A DNA stretch of 7,341 nt from Cytophagales bacterium. GTDB lineage: Bacteria; Bacteroidota; Bacteroidia; Cytophagales; UBA9547. The DNA lies in assembly GCA_025360395.1 (NCBI GenBank), contig JANYCH010000295.1, forward strand, positions 1 to 7,341, written 5' to 3'. Below the pieces are notes generated by a model. It was not told where the DNA came from, ran no database searches, and saw only the letters and a list, made by a program, of their open reading frames with translations. Made by a program: the position numbers and the translations under genes. This document shows, in pieces, positions 1-6,601 of this stretch (position 1 is the first letter of the stretch; every line of letters starts with the position of its first letter).

Positions 1-535
1 CAAGCTCAGAAGGAATAAACAATTTCCATTTAGATCCTACAGGCATTAACTGCAATGCTTCCGTCCAACCTGATATTACGCCGTTAACTGGAAAGCTGGC
101 TGGCTGACCTCTTTTAACAGAGCTGTCAAAAACTTTTCCGTTTATAAGTGTTCCATGATAATGTGTTGTAACCTCGTCAGTTAAATTAGGCTTTGGACCT
201 GAACCTTCTTTCATAACCTGGTATTGCAAACCACTTGGAGTTGTGGTGATGCCAGCACTTTTCTGGTTTTCAGCTAAGAAAGCTTTGCCTGCTGCACGGT
301 TTTCTTCACCCGCCTGAGATTTTTGTGAACCTTGTTTCTCCTGCATCTTCTGCTGAAACATTCTCATAGTATCGTCCATTTCTTCATCGGTCAAGGCCAA
401 TTCAGAATCTGCAAGTACATGTTTTATGGCCATGGCCACTATTTCAGGATCTACATCTATCCCTTGCGATAAAAAATTATGGCCAATGCTATTTCCTATC
501 GCATAGCTAATGTTCTCTTTTTCTGTTGCAAACAT
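1..535 (-). CDS. FKBP-type peptidyl-prolyl cis-trans isomerase, Mip/FklB-like (3' end off the window)
   Basis: Predicted to catalyse cis-trans isomerisation of Xaa-Pro bonds in protein folding. 178 residues are visible from ATG at 535. Residues about 5-95 match the helical dimerisation region of Mip/FklB proteins (YAIGNSIGHNFLSQGIDVDP, then a Gln/Lys/Glu-rich helix). From about residue 100 the FKBP fold begins with SGLQYQV. It continues through HYHGTL (125-130), VFDSS (135-139), FPVNGVISGW (148-157) and LMPVGSKWKLFIPSEL (163-178), which include the usual active-site aromatic and Asp positions. The reading stops just before the expected AYG...IPP...LxFxVEL end, so about 30 residues lie beyond the left edge. 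There is no signal peptide, so a cytoplasmic enzyme is likely, as for FklB; Mip itself is exported. It lies 15 bp downstream of the acyltransferase gene and is probably co-transcribed with it. The start lies next to a heptamer repeat. The family call is secure; the specific orthologue is not. Confidence 0.93.
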   Translation of the reverse strand, partial: MFATEKENISYAIGNSIGHNFLSQGIDVDPEIVAMAIKHVLADSELALTDEEMDDTMRMFQQKMQEKQGSQKSQAGEENRAAGKAFLAENQKSAGITTTPSGLQYQVMKEGSGPKPNLTDEVTTHYHGTLINGKVFDSSVKRGQPASFPVNGVISGWTEALQLMPVGSKWKLFIPSEL

Positions 536-556
536 ATTATGAATTATGAATTATTT
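536..556. repeat. Short tandem heptamer repeat (ATTATGA) at a gene junction
   Basis: Two exact copies of ATTATGA (536-542 and 543-549) are followed by a decayed third unit, ATTATTT (550-556). The repeat fills the 15-bp gap between the acyltransferase stop codon (551-553, inside the third unit) and the FKBP start codon (533-535). It is seen directly. Its biological role is unknown, and with under three clean units chance or slippage is possible. Confidence 0.55.
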
Positions 557-1189
557 TACTTCTTCTGCCGGGTTTCCAAAAACTGTTTTTCCTGCCTTAA
601 CATTTGCAGCTACCAATGAACCCGCTCCAATTCTGGAATTCTTTCCTACCCTTATTCCAGGCACAATAATAGCCCCAGTTCCTATAAAGGCACCTTCCTC
701 CACAACTGCCCCCTGGCCTACTATTACACCTGAACACAAATGCACAAAATCCTGTATTTCAGCAAATGCTTCTACTACTACCCTGTTCTGGATTATGCAA
801 TTGTCTCCAATAACTGCATTGGTTCCAACAACAGATCCGGCATTTATTAGAGTCCCATCACCAAGTTTTGCAGATTCAGAAAGAACTACTTGTTTATGTA
901 AAATGGTTATTGGTTTAACTTTCTTCTCCTCTTCAAGCATTTCTGCCAAAAACCTTCTTTCTTTTAAATTGTCAATTGCGATAAAAGCATCACATTTCTT
1001 GCCAATTAATTTCAAATATTCTTCATTGTCTGTTCCACCTAATACAGAAACAGATCCGTATTCTTTTTGATATTCTTTTTTATCATCATCTAGTAAACAA
1101 AACACCAGCAAATCGTTGCTGTTACAGATTTCTAAAGCTATTTGACCTGTTTCTTTAGAACCGAATATAATGAGAGGGTTGATTTCCAT
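551..1189 (-). CDS. NeuD/PglD-like sugar O-acyltransferase family protein (left-handed beta-helix), probably lacking the catalytic His
   Basis: A 212-residue protein with the two-part layout of NeuD/PglD sugar acetyltransferases. The N-terminal Rossmann-like part begins PLIIFGSKETGQIALEI. From about residue 100 to 195 there is a left-handed beta-helix of hexapeptide repeats, for example LGDGTLINAGSVVG, AVIGDNCI, AFIGTGAIIVPGIRVG and SRIGAGSLVAANV. It closes with the typical VFGNPAEEV. Such enzymes transfer acetyl from acetyl-CoA to a nucleotide-activated or sialic-acid-type sugar in the cytoplasm. The family usually shows a IEH(D/E) catalytic pair just before GDFVH. Here the matching residues are V139-E140-A141-F142 before QDFVH150, so the base is Ala and its partner Phe, while the second His (H150) is kept. 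The N-terminal glycine loop is also unusual (GSKETG). It may have lost acetyltransferase activity or use another mechanism. No sugar-biosynthesis genes are adjacent. It lies between rsmI and the FKBP gene, on the same strand as both. Confidence 0.8.
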   Translation of the reverse strand: MEINPLIIFGSKETGQIALEICNSNDLLVFCLLDDDKKEYQKEYGSVSVLGGTDNEEYLKLIGKKCDAFIAIDNLKERRFLAEMLEEEKKVKPITILHKQVVLSESAKLGDGTLINAGSVVGTNAVIGDNCIIQNRVVVEAFAEIQDFVHLCSGVIVGQGAVVEEGAFIGTGAIIVPGIRVGKNSRIGAGSLVAANVKAGKTVFGNPAEEVK

Positions 1190-1192
1190 TTT

Positions 1193-1291
1193 TAGTATTT
1201 AGTATTTGGTACTTAGTATTGAGTACTGTTCCCTGTTTGTTATTTAATGGTTATTTGTTTTTAAGTACCAAATACTATGTATTAAGTACTT
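1193..1291. repeat. Heptamer repeat element with a 16-bp perfect inverted repeat
   Basis: The left arm, 1193-1227, is five consecutive 7-bp units: TAGTATT, TAGTATT, TGGTACT, TAGTATT, GAGTACT (consensus TAGTAYT). The right arm, read on the minus strand from 1291, is AAGTACT, TAATACA, TAGTATT, TGGTACT, TA. Positions 1200-1215 and 1262-1277 are perfect reverse complements (16 bp) around a 46-base spacer, so the transcript could fold into a long stem. The right arm contains the rsmI stop codon (1282-1284) and the codons for its last residues, Ser and Thr. The left arm starts 4 bases upstream of the acyltransferase start codon (1187-1189). It could be a dispersed small element, a remnant of one, or a structured intercistronic region. 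It lacks the GC stem and U-run of a standard terminator. Confidence 0.8.
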
Positions 1292-1971
1292 TTCCCGGCT
1301 ACCACTATTACAAATTCTCCCTTTGGTTCTTTTAGTTTGAAATGGGCCAGGGCTTCAGTAAGTGAACCTCTTATTGTTTCTTCATAAAGTTTAGACAGTT
1401 CTCTGGATAATGAAACTTTTCTATCAGGGCCAAAGTGTTCGATAAACTGTTCCAAGGCTTTTACCACCCTATATGGGGATTCATAAAAGACCATGGTCCT
1501 GGTTTCATCTTTCAAGCCTTCAATCATCGTTTGCCTTCCTTTTTTCTGTGGAAGAAAACCTTCAAAGACAAAACTATCGCAAGGTAAACCAGAATTTACA
1601 AGGGCGGGTACAAATGCTGTAGGGCCAGGCAAACATTCCACTTCTATACCTTGCTTTAAACATTCCCTCACCAGCAGAAAACCAGGATCTGAAATGGCGG
1701 GAGTGCCGGCATCCGAAATCAGAGCAACCTTTTGTCCTCTCTCTATTTTTTCAATGATAGAAAGAACTGTTTTATGTTCATTGTGTACATGATAACTTTG
1801 AAGTGGACGGCTGATTTTAAGATGTTTAAGAAGTATTCCGGAAGTTCTGGTATCTTCAGCTAAAATCAGGTCTGCCTCTTGCAAAGTCCTTATTGCCCTT
1901 AAGGTTATATCTTCCAGATTCCCTATAGGGGTAGGCACCAATACCAGTTTATGGGTAGATTTTGCTATCAT
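1282..1971 (-). CDS. rsmI: 16S rRNA (cytidine(1402)-2'-O)-methyltransferase RsmI
   Basis: An S-adenosylmethionine-dependent enzyme of the tetrapyrrole-methylase fold that 2'-O-methylates C1402 in the 16S rRNA decoding centre. With ATG at 1971 the protein has 229 residues. Family motifs appear in order: LVPTPIGNLEDITLRA (10-25), AEDTRTSG (38-45), ALISDAGTPAISDPG (83-97), LPGPTAFVPAL (114-124), GLPCDSFVFEGFLP (128-141), VFYESPYRV (161-169), LSRELSKLYEETIRG (188-202) and GEFVIVVAG (218-226). It ends after the catalytic fold and lacks the small C-terminal domain of the 286-residue E. coli protein. An upstream in-frame ATG at 2025 would add 18 residues without family similarity (MKSSRFWRGGTF...), and a promoter-like TACTTTTG lies inside that extension, so 1971 is preferred. 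The last residues and the stop are built from the heptamer repeat. It is likely the first gene of an operon with the acyltransferase and FKBP genes. Confidence 0.95.
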   Translation of the reverse strand: MIAKSTHKLVLVPTPIGNLEDITLRAIRTLQEADLILAEDTRTSGILLKHLKISRPLQSYHVHNEHKTVLSIIEKIERGQKVALISDAGTPAISDPGFLLVRECLKQGIEVECLPGPTAFVPALVNSGLPCDSFVFEGFLPQKKGRQTMIEGLKDETRTMVFYESPYRVVKALEQFIEHFGPDRKVSLSRELSKLYEETIRGSLTEALAHFKLKEPKGEFVIVVAGKST

Positions 1972-1988
1972 TAAGCTGCAAAGTAAAA

Positions 1989-1996
1989 CAAAAGTA
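1989..1996 (-). promoter_or_regulatory. Putative Bacteroidetes -7 promoter element for rsmI
   Basis: The minus strand reads TACTTTTG, an exact match to TAnnTTTG, the -7 consensus of the Bacteroidetes primary sigma factor. It ends 17 bases before the rsmI ATG at 1971, implying a very short leader. The region where the -33 TTTG should lie has no good match (AGTT at 19 bases spacing), so the call rests on the -7 element and its position. Confidence 0.5.
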
Positions 1997-2056
1997 CCCC
2001 CTCTCCAAAATCGGGAACTTTTCATCTCAAAAAATTATTTCATTAAAAACTCAATT

Positions 2057-2899
2057 ATGATTTTTAGAATTGGAGGTGTTTTAATTATATCAGTAATTAT
2101 TTTATTGGTTTTGCTTCAAGGTTGTTTTACCTTAAGAATCAGTGACAAAGAAGCTCAAAAAAAATATAATGATAAAGGAATAAAATTACTTACCAATACT
2201 ATAGAAATAGGCAATAACAAAATTCATTATGCCGAGACTGGTGCTGATTCTCTTCCTACTTTAATTTTTATTCACGGTAGCCCTGGCAGCTGGAAAGATT
2301 TTACTTCCTATCTTGAAGACAAAGAACTATCATCTAAATTTAGATTGATAAGTATTGACAGGCCAGGTTTTGGATATAGTAATTTTGGTAAATCTTTTCA
2401 TTTACAAGATCAAAGCAATATCATAGGAGATTTTATCCTAAAGATCAACAATCAAAAACCAGTTTATTTGATTGGTCATTCATTAGGTGGTCCTTTGGTT
2501 GCAAATATTGCAGCAGATAATCCCAAGAGTATAGCAGGGATTTTAATTCTTGCTGGAGCATTAGATCCACTTTTGGAACCAAAAGAAAAATGGAGACCGA
2601 TTTTAGGCTCCTTTCCATTATATTATTTGTTGCCAGGCGCATTGAGGGTTAGTAATAAAGAATTATGGTATTTAAAATCAGATCTATATCTATTATCAGA
2701 TAAATTAAAGCTAATCAAAACCAGAGTCCTTGTTATGCACGGTGATAAAGATGTTTTAGTTGATGTGAGAAATGTAAATTTCATAAAAAAAGAATTTGTC
2801 AATGCTTATGAGATAAAGGATACAATATTTCTAAAAGAAAACCATTTTTTACCCTGGGCTAGGTTTAAAGAAATAAAATATTCATTAATGAAATGGTAA
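2057..2899 (+). CDS. Alpha/beta-fold hydrolase, membrane-anchored or lipoprotein
   Basis: A 280-residue alpha/beta hydrolase of unknown substrate. A hydrophobic N-terminal segment (about residues 5-22) ends in LLQGC, a loose lipobox with Cys23, so it is probably exported and lipid-anchored or held by a signal anchor; Gln at the -2 position makes the lipobox imperfect. The fold follows: oxyanion region FIHGSPGS (71-78), IDRPGFGYS (100-108), nucleophile elbow GHSLGG with Ser142, the acid in MHGDKDVLV (probably Asp232), and catalytic His263 in ENHFLPW. The Ser-Asp-His triad is complete, so activity is likely; an esterase or lipase-like role is only an inference. The gene is visibly more AT-rich than its neighbours (hand counts of 12, 17 and 19 G+C per 60 bases at 2161, 2401 and 2701). 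It starts 85 bp from rsmI, divergently. No clear promoter motif or ribosome binding site is seen before the ATG. Confidence 0.9.
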   Translation: MIFRIGGVLIISVIILLVLLQGCFTLRISDKEAQKKYNDKGIKLLTNTIEIGNNKIHYAETGADSLPTLIFIHGSPGSWKDFTSYLEDKELSSKFRLISIDRPGFGYSNFGKSFHLQDQSNIIGDFILKINNQKPVYLIGHSLGGPLVANIAADNPKSIAGILILAGALDPLLEPKEKWRPILGSFPLYYLLPGALRVSNKELWYLKSDLYLLSDKLKLIKTRVLVMHGDKDVLVDVRNVNFIKKEFVNAYEIKDTIFLKENHFLPWARFKEIKYSLMKW

Positions 2900-2921
2900 G
2901 CGTTCGTATTCAAATGCAATC

Positions 2922-2943
2922 AATTAAAATCACCATTTTAATT
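2922..2943. terminator. AT-only hairpin between the hydrolase gene and chrA, possible weak terminator
   Basis: AATTAAAAT (2922-2930), loop CACC, and ATTTTAATT (2935-2943) form a perfect 9-bp inverted repeat 22 bases after the hydrolase stop codon. The stem has no G-C pair and only a loose T-rich stretch follows. It may be a weak terminator or just a feature of AT-rich spacer. The rest of the 99-bp gap shows only TATTTTCG at 2976-2983, one mismatch from the -7 consensus, 15 bases before the chrA ATG. Confidence 0.3.
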
Positions 2944-2998
2944 ATATCTTTATCTGGTCTTTAAGATCTAAATCCTATTTTCGGTTTTTATTTTTTTT

Positions 2999-4174
2999 AT
3001 GATTTTCAGAAAGCGATATTTAATCTTTTTGCGAGATGTATTCTTTTTGGCTGTAACAGCTTTTGGTGGCCCTCAGGCCCATATGGCTATGCTATTGAAA
3101 ATTATGGTACAAAAGCGTCAATACATTACTGAAGACGAATTATTTGAGTTGAATGCCCTCTGTCAAATATTGCCTGGCCCTACATCAACCCAAACTATTA
3201 CTGCAATAGGCTTTAGGGTCGGGGGGGCAAAACTTGCTTATGCAACTTTGCTTATTTGGTGTTTACCGGCATTAACTATCATGACGCTTGCTGCTGTATT
3301 TGTTACTTTTTTAGAAGATCATCACATCTCCATGCAATTCACAAAATATATACAGCCAATGGCAATTGGTTTTGTTGCGTATGCTGCCTATATGATAAGC
3401 AGCAAAGTTGTTACGACAAGAATTGGTGTGACATTAATGGTCATATCGTCTTTTGTATCATACATTTATGGTACACCCTGGATATTGCCCTTATTGTTAC
3501 TGGCAGGTGGGTTAATCACGGCTATTAACTATCAAAATCAACCTGTTGAGGATAAAATCCCTGTTAAAATTCAATGGGCAAACTTTTATTTATTTATTGG
3601 GGTTTTTCTATTGGCTGCGGGTTTAGGTGCTATAACCCATTCACTTTATTTTAGGGTATTTGAAAACTTTTATCGAAATGGAAGTTTGATATTTGGTGGA
3701 GGTCAAGTACTGATTCCACTGATGTACAAGGAGTTTGTTGAATTTAAACACCTTTTAACAGCCCAGGAATTTTTTTCAGGTTACTCCATAGCCCAGGCTG
3801 TACCTGGCCCTGTATTTTCGTTTTGTTCTTATATAGGCGTACTTATTTTCAGGCAACAAGGCCTATCAGGCCAACTTCTTGGGGCATTCATTTCAGCAGC
3901 AGGAATATTTTTACCAGGCACCTTTCTCATATTTTTTGTAATCAGGTTTTGGACCAGCCTGAAACGGTACAGGGGAATTAAAGCGTCGCTTGAAGGTATA
4001 AATGCTGTAAGCTCCGGCCTTGTAATATCTTCTGCAATAGCCATGTTCTACCAGGTTCCACCAGATCCTCTCAATTATATCGTAATATTTATCACTTTGT
4101 TATTGTTACTTTGGGATGTTATACCTCATCCCATTATCATTTTAGGAGGGTTAGCTGCAGGATTTGTAATTTAA
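2999..4174 (+). CDS. chrA: Chromate transporter family protein, two-domain (long-chain) ChrA
   Basis: A 391-residue inner-membrane protein of the CHR family, whose characterised members export chromate; some members may carry other anions. It holds two copies of the CHR domain. The N-terminal copy has AFGGPQAHMAM (21-31) and LCQILPGPTSTQ (54-65). The C-terminal copy has FGGGQVLIPLM (232-242) and IAQAVPGPVFSF (264-275). The FGG and PGP signatures repeat about 210 residues apart, as expected for the duplicated long-chain type. Hydrophobic segments alternate throughout, for example about 80-105, 120-175, 195-215, 290-315 and 355-391. The ATG at 2999 gives a start (RYLIFLRDVFFLAVTAFGG) that fits the family. 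No chromate regulator (chrB) or other metal-resistance gene is nearby, so the substrate in this organism is inferred from family only. It stops 6 bp from the convergent gldG stop. Confidence 0.9.
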   Translation: MIFRKRYLIFLRDVFFLAVTAFGGPQAHMAMLLKIMVQKRQYITEDELFELNALCQILPGPTSTQTITAIGFRVGGAKLAYATLLIWCLPALTIMTLAAVFVTFLEDHHISMQFTKYIQPMAIGFVAYAAYMISSKVVTTRIGVTLMVISSFVSYIYGTPWILPLLLLAGGLITAINYQNQPVEDKIPVKIQWANFYLFIGVFLLAAGLGAITHSLYFRVFENFYRNGSLIFGGGQVLIPLMYKEFVEFKHLLTAQEFFSGYSIAQAVPGPVFSFCSYIGVLIFRQQGLSGQLLGAFISAAGIFLPGTFLIFFVIRFWTSLKRYRGIKASLEGINAVSSGLVISSAIAMFYQVPPDPLNYIVIFITLLLLLWDVIPHPIIILGGLAAGFVI

Positions 4175-4180
4175 ATATGG

Positions 4181-5845
4181 CTAAGAAGCTTTTGTCATTC
4201 TTCTTTTCCTTACAAATCCGATTATCAACCAAAAGGTTAAGGCAACTAATGGTGGAACGATAACATTGATTATCTGATATTTAAACCTTAATTCTTTAAC
4301 CTTTGATTTATCTAAAGGCCTTAAGGCCAATTCTTTGTTCTTAACTCCTACCAGGCCGTTTTCATCTAGCATATAGTTAAGACTGTTCATTATAAAATCT
4401 TTGTTAGCATAAGTTCTTCTTTGATAAGGATCAAAGCCCAATGGTAAAGGTTCTTTGTTTTTTGGATTCAGATCATTCAACGCTACATCACCATCTGACA
4501 TTACCAATATAGCACCCGGAATTCCTGCTGGCATAAAGCCTTGAGGTTTCTCTCCAGGCCGCCCTGCAAAAACAGATTTGAATTTGCCTTCCAGTAAATA
4601 ACAAACAGTTTTACTGCCACCAATAAATTGTTTAGGATCAGGGTCATTCCTCATTTGATTTAAATCGACGGTGCCTAAAACAGAGGTAATTTTAGTATAC
4701 TCTGAAGTTGATAAAATAGGTGTTTTACGTATCCCCAATGCCTTAACTGTATCCAGAGAGCTTAAAAATTTGGAATGTACAGCATCCAGGGATTTAGTCA
4801 AAGGATGCTTTGTATACTTATTTAACAAAGGAAAAAACGTCCATGGTACAAGCTCTATCCGGGGCTTATCGCCAAGGTTCCCGACAGTCATTGGTATTTG
4901 TGAACAATAAAGGTCCTGTATCAGGTTTTTATTTAACCTGATACCATATTTAAATAACATATCGTCAAGTCCCAACTCATAAGGAAAGATAAAAGTGCCT
5001 CTTTCACCCAGGCTGTCCAGTTTTATCCTGATAGGGTCAATAAGGAACATAGCCTTCCCTCCGCGCATCATAAACTGGTCAATTTTCAGAACATCAGCTT
5101 CATTAAAAAATTGGGTTGGTTGTGCAAGAATAATGGCATCATAATTCCTGATCCAGTCTGTTTTAGTAATGTCTAATCTTTTGACTTCATAAGTTTCTTT
5201 TAAGGAAGATGCCAGGTCTGAGAATCGGATACTTTCAGGTTCACCATGTCCTGTTAATATGGCAATCCTCTTTTTCTTATCAGATGAAAGACTTTTAATA
5301 GCTGAAACTAATTCATATTCAATATTTTCTGCAGATTGATTGAGAATTTCTGTAGGATCTGTAGAAGAATTTCCTTTCAAAAGCATTACCCCCCTTTCTT
5401 TACCCAGATAAGAAATTGTAGCACCGGGAAATATCAGCTTTTCGATCTTCTGACCCTGTTCTTTGATAAAAATATTCGTTGGCTGAATCCCCTTTTCAGC
5501 CATAGAGATCATAAACTCGTTTTTGGATTTATTATCTGTAATTAATTCAGGGTCAACAAATTCAAATTGAATATTGGCCTTTCCGTAAACTTGGAATTCA
5601 TTTAAGGTTTCCTGTATTGAAGATCTTAATTTGCGGAAACCTGCAGGCAGTTCCCCTTCCAGGTATACTTTAATCAATACCACTTCTTTCAAATCTCGAA
5701 GGATGGCCTTAGTCGCGGGGGATATTGTATGACTTTTGTCTTCTGTAAGGTCTATCCTGAAAAAGAAATTATAGGAAATAACCTGAAGACCTATCAGGAT
5801 AATCAAGACAAGTAAAACACTTTTAAAACTTTTCTTTAGGTGCAT
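4181..5845 (-). CDS. gldG: Gliding motility-associated ABC transporter accessory/substrate-binding-like protein GldG
   Basis: GldG works with GldA (ATPase) and GldF (permease) in an ABC transporter first found through Flavobacterium johnsoniae gliding mutants; its transported substrate is not established. With ATG at 5845 the protein has 554 residues. It has an N-terminal membrane segment (about 8-26) followed by the family signature YNFFFRIDLTEDKSHTIS (25-42). A large extracytoplasmic region of the ABC_transp_aux/GldG type includes KKRIAILTGHGEPE (191-204), YDAIILAQPTQ (235-245), MMRGGKAMFLIDP (259-271) and ILVMSDGDVALND (446-458). A C-terminal membrane segment (about 524-545) ends in a basic tail. 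A longer frame opens with TTG at 5875, but that would overlap gldF and adds residues not typical of the family. The gene begins 20 bp after the gldF stop and is last in the operon, converging on chrA. Confidence 0.93.
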   Translation of the reverse strand: MHLKKSFKSVLLVLIILIGLQVISYNFFFRIDLTEDKSHTISPATKAILRDLKEVVLIKVYLEGELPAGFRKLRSSIQETLNEFQVYGKANIQFEFVDPELITDNKSKNEFMISMAEKGIQPTNIFIKEQGQKIEKLIFPGATISYLGKERGVMLLKGNSSTDPTEILNQSAENIEYELVSAIKSLSSDKKKRIAILTGHGEPESIRFSDLASSLKETYEVKRLDITKTDWIRNYDAIILAQPTQFFNEADVLKIDQFMMRGGKAMFLIDPIRIKLDSLGERGTFIFPYELGLDDMLFKYGIRLNKNLIQDLYCSQIPMTVGNLGDKPRIELVPWTFFPLLNKYTKHPLTKSLDAVHSKFLSSLDTVKALGIRKTPILSTSEYTKITSVLGTVDLNQMRNDPDPKQFIGGSKTVCYLLEGKFKSVFAGRPGEKPQGFMPAGIPGAILVMSDGDVALNDLNPKNKEPLPLGFDPYQRRTYANKDFIMNSLNYMLDENGLVGVKNKELALRPLDKSKVKELRFKYQIINVIVPPLVALTFWLIIGFVRKRRMTKAS

Positions 5846-5865
5846 CTTGGATTCTTCAAGCAAGT

Positions 5866-6597
5866 TTATCGCCAATTTCTACTTTCAAGTTTGAGCCTGG
5901 TAGCAGAAAGGAAAAACAGAATTATGGAAAAGAAATATATCAGGTCCCTGGAATCAACCAGGCCTTTGCTAAAGGATTGGTAATGATATTGGATCCCAAA
6001 CTGGCTGATTAATATTGTAAAGCTACCCTTCTCTGCTATCCCTGATAACAAATCAAAACCCTGGTAAAAAAGGTAGGAAACAATAAGTGATAATAAGAAG
6101 GCAACTATCTGGTTATCAGTAAGCGAAGAACAAAAAACCCCAATTGACCCGAAAACCGACCCTAAAAGAAACAGCCCCAGAAATGACCCAAAAAAACCAG
6201 CCGAATCTATGTTGCCAATAGGGTTGCCTAAATTATAAACGGAAAAATAATAAACAAGTGTGGGCAAAAGAGAAATCAAAACCAATAATACACAAGCAAA
6301 ATATTTCCCGATAACAATCTCCATATCCCTGATTGGTTTAGTAAACAACAACTCAATAGTGCCATTTTTCTTTTCTTCAGCGAATGATTTCATTGTAATG
6401 GCAGGAACCAAAAATAAAAACAGAAAGGGAGCAATATTAAACAAGGTATCGAGTGTAGCAAAACCATAATCGAATAAGTTCATATCTGGTAAAACCCAGA
6501 TAAACAGCCCGTTGGTTACAAGAAAAACCAGAACTACTATAAACCCTATCAGAGAAAAAATAAAGCCGTTAAGTTCCTTTTTTAAAATATTGTACAT
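5866..6597 (-). CDS. gldF: Gliding motility-associated ABC transporter permease GldF
   Basis: The membrane-spanning subunit of the GldAFG ABC transporter, an ABC-2-type permease of 243 residues, normal for the family. About six hydrophobic segments are visible (near 12-36, 51-68, 98-120, 134-157, 162-182 and 218-232). Between the second and third is the cytoplasmic ABC-2 coupling motif KSFAEEKKNGTIELLFTKPI (70-89). The ends are also typical: MYNILKKELNGFI at the start, and SQFGIQYHYQSFSKGLVDSR then ATRLKLESRNWR at the end. The ATG at 6597 comes 4 bases after the gldA stop, so translation is probably coupled. No separate promoter is seen. Confidence 0.95.
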   Translation of the reverse strand: MYNILKKELNGFIFSLIGFIVVLVFLVTNGLFIWVLPDMNLFDYGFATLDTLFNIAPFLFLFLVPAITMKSFAEEKKNGTIELLFTKPIRDMEIVIGKYFACVLLVLISLLPTLVYYFSVYNLGNPIGNIDSAGFFGSFLGLFLLGSVFGSIGVFCSSLTDNQIVAFLLSLIVSYLFYQGFDLLSGIAEKGSFTILISQFGIQYHYQSFSKGLVDSRDLIYFFSIILFFLSATRLKLESRNWR

Positions 6598-6601
6598 TTC
6601 A

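Noticed and set aside
546..1070. Plus-strand open frame of 174 codons opposite the acyltransferase gene
   Set aside because: Its Pro/Thr/Ser-rich translation is the mirror of the hexapeptide repeats on the minus strand; it has no recognisable domain and the minus-strand gene explains it.
1193..1227. Heptamer array considered as a CRISPR-like or protein-coding repeat
   Set aside because: The units are 7 bp with no spacers and there is no open frame using them; it is a simple tandem repeat.
1972..2025. N-terminal 18-codon extension of rsmI from the ATG at 2025
   Set aside because: It is not similar to the family start, and a -7 promoter-like element lies within it; ATG 1971 gives the usual N-terminus.
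3256..3528. Plus-strand 90-codon frame inside chrA, and other nested frames at 3829-4044, 4671-4910, 5336-5545, 6260-6469 and 6807-7013
   Set aside because: All are out-of-frame or antisense shadows of well-identified genes, with Cys/His/Ile-rich or otherwise non-domain translations.
4183..4205. AAGAAG...CTTCTT hairpin as a bidirectional terminator for chrA and gldG
   Set aside because: The stem is only 6 bp with a loop of about 11 bases, it lies inside gldG codons, and it has no G-C-rich core.
5846..5875. Longer gldG start at TTG 5875
   Set aside because: It is a rare start codon, overlaps the gldF end by 10 bases and adds 10 non-family residues; ATG 5845 gives a membrane segment at the normal distance.
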